Assembly: GCF_046298265.1 (NCBI RefSeq)
Contig: NZ_JBKAHK010000002.1
Coordinates: forward strand, 496,001 to 560,000
DNA length: 64,000 nucleotides
Reading direction: 5' to 3'
From: Gillisia xinjiangensis
Lineage (GTDB): Bacteria > Bacteroidota > Bacteroidia > Flavobacteriales > Flavobacteriaceae
Shown: positions 61,367 through 64,000 of the stretch, in pieces
Layout: each line of letters starts with the position of its first letter
Position numbering within the stretch: position 1 is the stretch's first letter
Notes under the pieces: generated by a model
The model's database searches: none
The model's input: only the letters and a program-made list of their open reading frames with translations
What the model was told of the DNA's origin: nothing
Program-made: the position numbers and the translations under genes

Positions 61367-62023
61367 ATGTTCAGTCTTTCAGAAGAAAATTATTTAAAAG
61401 CTATTTTTCATTTGGAAAATTCGTATCCGGAGGGGGTTAGTACAAACGCCCTTGCAGAGGAGATGGAGACCAAGGCATCTTCAGTAACCGATATGATCAA
61501 GAAGCTTTCAGAGAAAAAATTGCTGAATTACAAAAAATACCAGGGGGTAAAATTGAGCAAATCCGGAAGGGAAACAGCAATAGCTGTAATACGAAAACAT
61601 CGGTTATGGGAGGTTTTCCTGGTTGAAAAGCTCAATTTTAACTGGGATGAAGTTCATGATGTGGCAGAGCAACTCGAGCATATCCGCTCTGAAAAGCTCA
61701 TTAGTGAACTTGATAAATTCCTGGGGTTTCCAAAACGTGATCCGCACGGAGATCCAATTCCGGATTCCGAGGGTAAATTTGCTGTATCCAATAAAATGTT
61801 GTTATCAGACGTGGAAAAGGGTAGTTCCGGTATATGTGTTGGCGTGCGGGATTCTACTGCACCATTTCTTCAGTTTTTGGATAAAAACGGAATTGCCCTA
61901 GGGAAAGAATTACATGTGCTGGAAAAGGAATCTTTTGACCAATCGATGCTGGTAAAAATCAACGACAGGGAACTTCGTATTTCACATTTAATCTCAGGGA
62001 ACCTTTATGTTAAAACATCATAA
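61367..62023 (+). CDS. DtxR/MntR family metal-dependent regulator
   Basis: A 218-residue metalloregulator with an N-terminal winged helix (about 5-65, SVTDMIKKLSEKKLLNYKKY), a dimerisation and metal-binding region (about 70-140, HRLWEVFLVEKLNFNWDEVH, VAEQLEH and FPKRDPHGDPIP) and a C-terminal FeoA/SH3-like domain (about 150-218). Whether it senses iron or manganese cannot be decided; feoB in the same region favours iron, the ZIP transporter leaves manganese or zinc open. It is followed by the ZIP gene after 2 bp. Confidence 0.92.
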   Translation: MFSLSEENYLKAIFHLENSYPEGVSTNALAEEMETKASSVTDMIKKLSEKKLLNYKKYQGVKLSKSGRETAIAVIRKHRLWEVFLVEKLNFNWDEVHDVAEQLEHIRSEKLISELDKFLGFPKRDPHGDPIPDSEGKFAVSNKMLLSDVEKGSSGICVGVRDSTAPFLQFLDKNGIALGKELHVLEKESFDQSMLVKINDRELRISHLISGNLYVKTS

Positions 62024-62025
62024 CT

Positions 62026-62847
62026 ATGGAAATAATAATTGAATACTTTCAAAGCATTAATCCCATTCTTGCCGCTTTTCTTGCTACACTTTTCACCTGG
62101 GCACTTACCGCGTTAGGCGCTTCACTCGTTTTTTTGTTTAAAGGCCTTAACCGTGCCTTTTTTGATGGAATGCTCGGTTTTACTGGTGGAGTTATGGTTG
62201 CGGCCAGCTTCTGGAGTTTACTGGCGCCCGGAATAGAAATGAGTCCCGGAGAGGGCTTTATTAAAGTGATACCTGCGGTAGTGGGTTTTACCCTGGGAGC
62301 ATTTTTTCTTTTCGGACTGGATAAGATCCTTCCGCATTTGCATGTAAATTTTAAAATGTCAGAAACTGAAGGTATTAAAACCCCGTGGCATAAATCCACT
62401 TTATTGACCCTGGCCATTACCTTGCATAATATTCCGGAAGGATTGGCCGTGGGCGTTTTATTTGGAGCTGCTGCGGCAGGTCTTGACGGCGCTTCCATAG
62501 GAGGTGCTGTTGCACTCGCCATTGGGATTGGACTTCAAAATTTTCCCGAAGGATTTGCTGTAGCCATGCCGTTACGAAGACAGGGTTTAAGCAAATGGCG
62601 GAGTTTCAATTACGGCCAACTATCAGCCGCCGTAGAGCCTATAGCAGCGGTTTTAGGCGCCTGGATGGTACTAACTTTTGAACCTGTTTTGCCGTATGCG
62701 CTCTCCTTTGCTGCCGGTGCCATGATATTTGTAGTTGTGGAAGAAGTGATCCCGGAATCTCAGCAGGAACGATTTACAGATATTGCTACTATGGGATTTA
62801 TAGGAGGTTTTATCGTAATGATGACATTGGATGTTGGTTTGGGCTAA
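62026..62847 (+). CDS. ZIP family metal transporter
   Basis: A 273-residue inner-membrane transporter with about eight helices and the two ZIP signature motifs, LHNIPEGLAVGVLFG near 136 and GLQNFPEGFAVAMPL near 170, whose His, Asn and Glu residues bind the transported cation. ZIP proteins import divalent metals such as zinc, iron or manganese. Co-transcription with the DtxR-type regulator (2-bp gap) indicates metal control. Confidence 0.92.
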   Translation: MEIIIEYFQSINPILAAFLATLFTWALTALGASLVFLFKGLNRAFFDGMLGFTGGVMVAASFWSLLAPGIEMSPGEGFIKVIPAVVGFTLGAFFLFGLDKILPHLHVNFKMSETEGIKTPWHKSTLLTLAITLHNIPEGLAVGVLFGAAAAGLDGASIGGAVALAIGIGLQNFPEGFAVAMPLRRQGLSKWRSFNYGQLSAAVEPIAAVLGAWMVLTFEPVLPYALSFAAGAMIFVVVEEVIPESQQERFTDIATMGFIGGFIVMMTLDVGLG

Positions 62848-62898
62848 TAATTGCAACATCCGGTTTTTATGTTCGTCTTTAAAGTAAAACCACATTCG

Positions 62899-63306
62899 AT
62901 GAAATATTTTTTAGTATACGCTTTCCTGATTTTCTCTTTTTCTGTTTTGGGTCAGGAAACCTCAGAAACCAGGAGTTATAACACTGCATTTCAGCAGGGA
63001 GAATTGGTGAATTTTGGTAATCGATCCCTGAAATTTAAAGATGTAATTTCAGATTCCCGATGTCCAATTAATGTTACTTGTATTTGGGCTGGTGAAGCCA
63101 AAGTGCTGGTAGAACTATTTGAAAATGGAAAGTTTTTAGAAGAAAAGATACTTTTAGTTAATTCAAAAAACAGGTCTTTGAGTTTTTTATCGGAAGCCGT
63201 TGAATATAGTATTTCAGAAATTGATTTAATGCCCTATCCAACCGTTGAGTCTAAAAATACAAAACCGGATTACAGCCTTAAGATGTGGGTGAGCAAAAAA
63301 TTGTAA
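62899..63306 (+). CDS. Small secreted protein with RCP-x-CIWAGEA motif
   Basis: The 135-residue product begins MKYFLVYAFLIFSFSVLGQ, a signal peptide, from the ATG at 62899; the longer frame from 62851 lacks one at its N-terminus. The mature protein has the motif DSRCPINVTCIWAGEAKVLV, a two-cysteine signature I recall from short Bacteroidota exported proteins with unknown function. It lies 51 bp after the ZIP gene and probably shares its transcript. Confidence 0.72.
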   Translation: MKYFLVYAFLIFSFSVLGQETSETRSYNTAFQQGELVNFGNRSLKFKDVISDSRCPINVTCIWAGEAKVLVELFENGKFLEEKILLVNSKNRSLSFLSEAVEYSISEIDLMPYPTVESKNTKPDYSLKMWVSKKL

Positions 63307-63315
63307 TTTTTTTTT

Positions 63316-63540
63316 CAGTAATGTCCGGTAAAGAATCAAGATCGTTCCGCCTTTGGCGCAACTGCTAGATTCAAGAACAAAGACTTATTTTTAATTAACT
63401 GATAAAACATTAAGTAATAACCTAATTTTTACAGAACACTTTAATTTTAAAAATTAAGGTCTTTATTTTAAAATTTCATTGTAATGCCTGCTGGAGGTGT
63501 GTTTTCAGATTTAACAAAAATGTTTACCATTCAAACCAAA
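63316..63540. mobile_element. Transposon-derived element, copy B
   Basis: About 225 bp related to copy A at 58363. The left end CAGTAATGTCCGGTAAAG is intact; the right end reads TGTTTACCATTC, a degenerate form of TTTACCGGACA. It fills the space between the secreted-protein gene and the FeoB-associated gene. Confidence 0.55.
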
Positions 63541-63690
63541 TCAGTGACAGCCACAGTCGGAAACACCACAACTTTTATCTGAACTCTTTTTGCTTTTTAA
63601 AAAAGCGGGTTTCCAAATAAACTTTGTGAACATATACCCCAAAGCAACCGCGAAGGTTAAAAAGACCAATGTTTCCTGAAGTACTTCCAT
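63541..63690 (-). CDS. FeoB-associated Cys-rich membrane protein
   Basis: A 49-codon gene on the minus strand, too short for most gene callers. It encodes one N-terminal transmembrane helix (LVFLTFAVALGYMFTKFIW) and a basic tail ending in SSDKSCGVSDCGCH, with three cysteines and a terminal histidine. This is the arrangement of the FeoB_associated family (PF12669). It lies 36 bp downstream of feoB on the same strand, as in other Bacteroidota, and probably assists ferrous iron uptake. Confidence 0.85.
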   Translation of the reverse strand: MEVLQETLVFLTFAVALGYMFTKFIWKPAFLKSKKSSDKSCGVSDCGCH

Positions 63691-63726
63691 AATTTCTTAA
63701 GTCAAAATTTTAAATTACGCTACACA

Positions 63727-64000
63727 TTATTTTAATAATTGGAACGCAATTAAAGCTACAAGATAGGCAAAAAGGCTCATAATTACCAATTGTAAAACGG
63801 GCCATTTCCATGTATTTGTTTCCTTTTTCACAATTGCCAGGGTACTCATGCATTGCATCGCAAAAGCATAGAAAAGCAGTAAACTAATTCCGCTGGCAAA
63901 GGTGAACAGGGGTCCGCCAAGTATGGGGTTTGTTTCAGCTGCCATTCGGTTTTTGATGGTTTCTTCCTCATCACTTCCCACACTGTAAATAGTTGCCAGG
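63727..64000 (-). CDS. feoB: Ferrous iron transport protein B, C-terminal part
   Basis: The last 91 codons of feoB lie in the window; the gene continues beyond position 64000. The visible end has the conserved LATIYSVGSDEE, then two hydrophobic helices with ISLLLFYAFAMQCMSTLAIV and a WKWP motif, the typical FeoB C-terminus. FeoB is the GTP-dependent Fe(II) permease of the inner membrane. The FeoB-associated gene follows. Confidence 0.92.
   Translation of the reverse strand, partial: LATIYSVGSDEEETIKNRMAAETNPILGGPLFTFASGISLLLFYAFAMQCMSTLAIVKKETNTWKWPVLQLVIMSLFAYLVALIAFQLLK

Noticed and set aside
62049..62522. Long minus-strand frame of 157 codons in the ZIP transporter region
   Set aside because: Composition is that of an antisense frame of the membrane protein, with no family resemblance.

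Overview
The window looks like chromosome from a marine-type member of the Flavobacteriaceae (Bacteroidota), in the broad neighbourhood of Gramella/Christiangramia, Salegentibacter or Zunongwangia. This rests on AT-rich DNA, TAnnTTTG-type -7 promoter elements instead of classical -10 boxes, sparse Shine-Dalgarno sequences, four large TonB-dependent receptors, and families typical of the group (THC0290_0291-like outer-membrane protein, BNR/VPS10 secreted protein, RimB-RimK cluster). The genus is inference. No tRNA, rRNA, CRISPR array or intact transposase gene was seen.

Layout. 1-11.3 kb: gpsA (partial), a Kbp/LysM protein, an isolated AT-rich lipoprotein gene framed by integron-attC-like half sites, the yicC-gmk-nadD operon, then housekeeping genes (DUF1206, YheT hydrolase, thioesterase, EamA transporter, ArsC-like, DUF3298 lipoprotein) and metB. 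11.3-20.4 kb: outer-membrane protein, gdhA, a 1044-residue BNR/VPS10 protein, recO and a haem-type TonB receptor. 20.5-25.7 kb: ileS, dksA-like, small exported protein, lspA. 25.7-30.5 kb, minus strand: a two-component pair and a rimB-rimK-aspartoacylase-formyl-THF ligase cluster. 30.6-36.1 kb: uvrC, a patatin fused to an outer-membrane barrel, a Crp/Fnr regulator and a membrane methyltransferase. 36.4-43.7 kb: aromatic amino-acid catabolism (hmgA, hppD, tryptophan dioxygenase) with DUF3108, an M23 peptidase lipoprotein and pgi.

43.9-52.8 kb is a coherent accessory locus: TonB receptor, repeat-containing lipoprotein, secreted endonuclease I with cadherin-like repeats, and a second TonB receptor whose promoter, leader and signal peptide nearly copy the first. 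It reads as a surface system that cuts extracellular nucleic acid and imports products (inference). 52.9-56.9 kb returns to small housekeeping genes, ending with a TerB/DnaJ gene (djlA-like).

56.8-58.9 kb is a mosaic island. A Xre-RES toxin-antitoxin pair and a transposon-derived repeat sit between duplicated copies of the 3' end of the djlA-like gene, which suggests insertion at that gene end. 59.0-64.0 kb is a metal-homeostasis region: TonB receptor, divergent DtxR/MntR-type regulator with a perfect 16-bp palindrome between them, ZIP transporter, small secreted protein, a 49-codon FeoB-associated gene and the C-terminus of feoB.

Dispersed short palindromes of several families occur throughout, and one has become coding sequence inside ileS.
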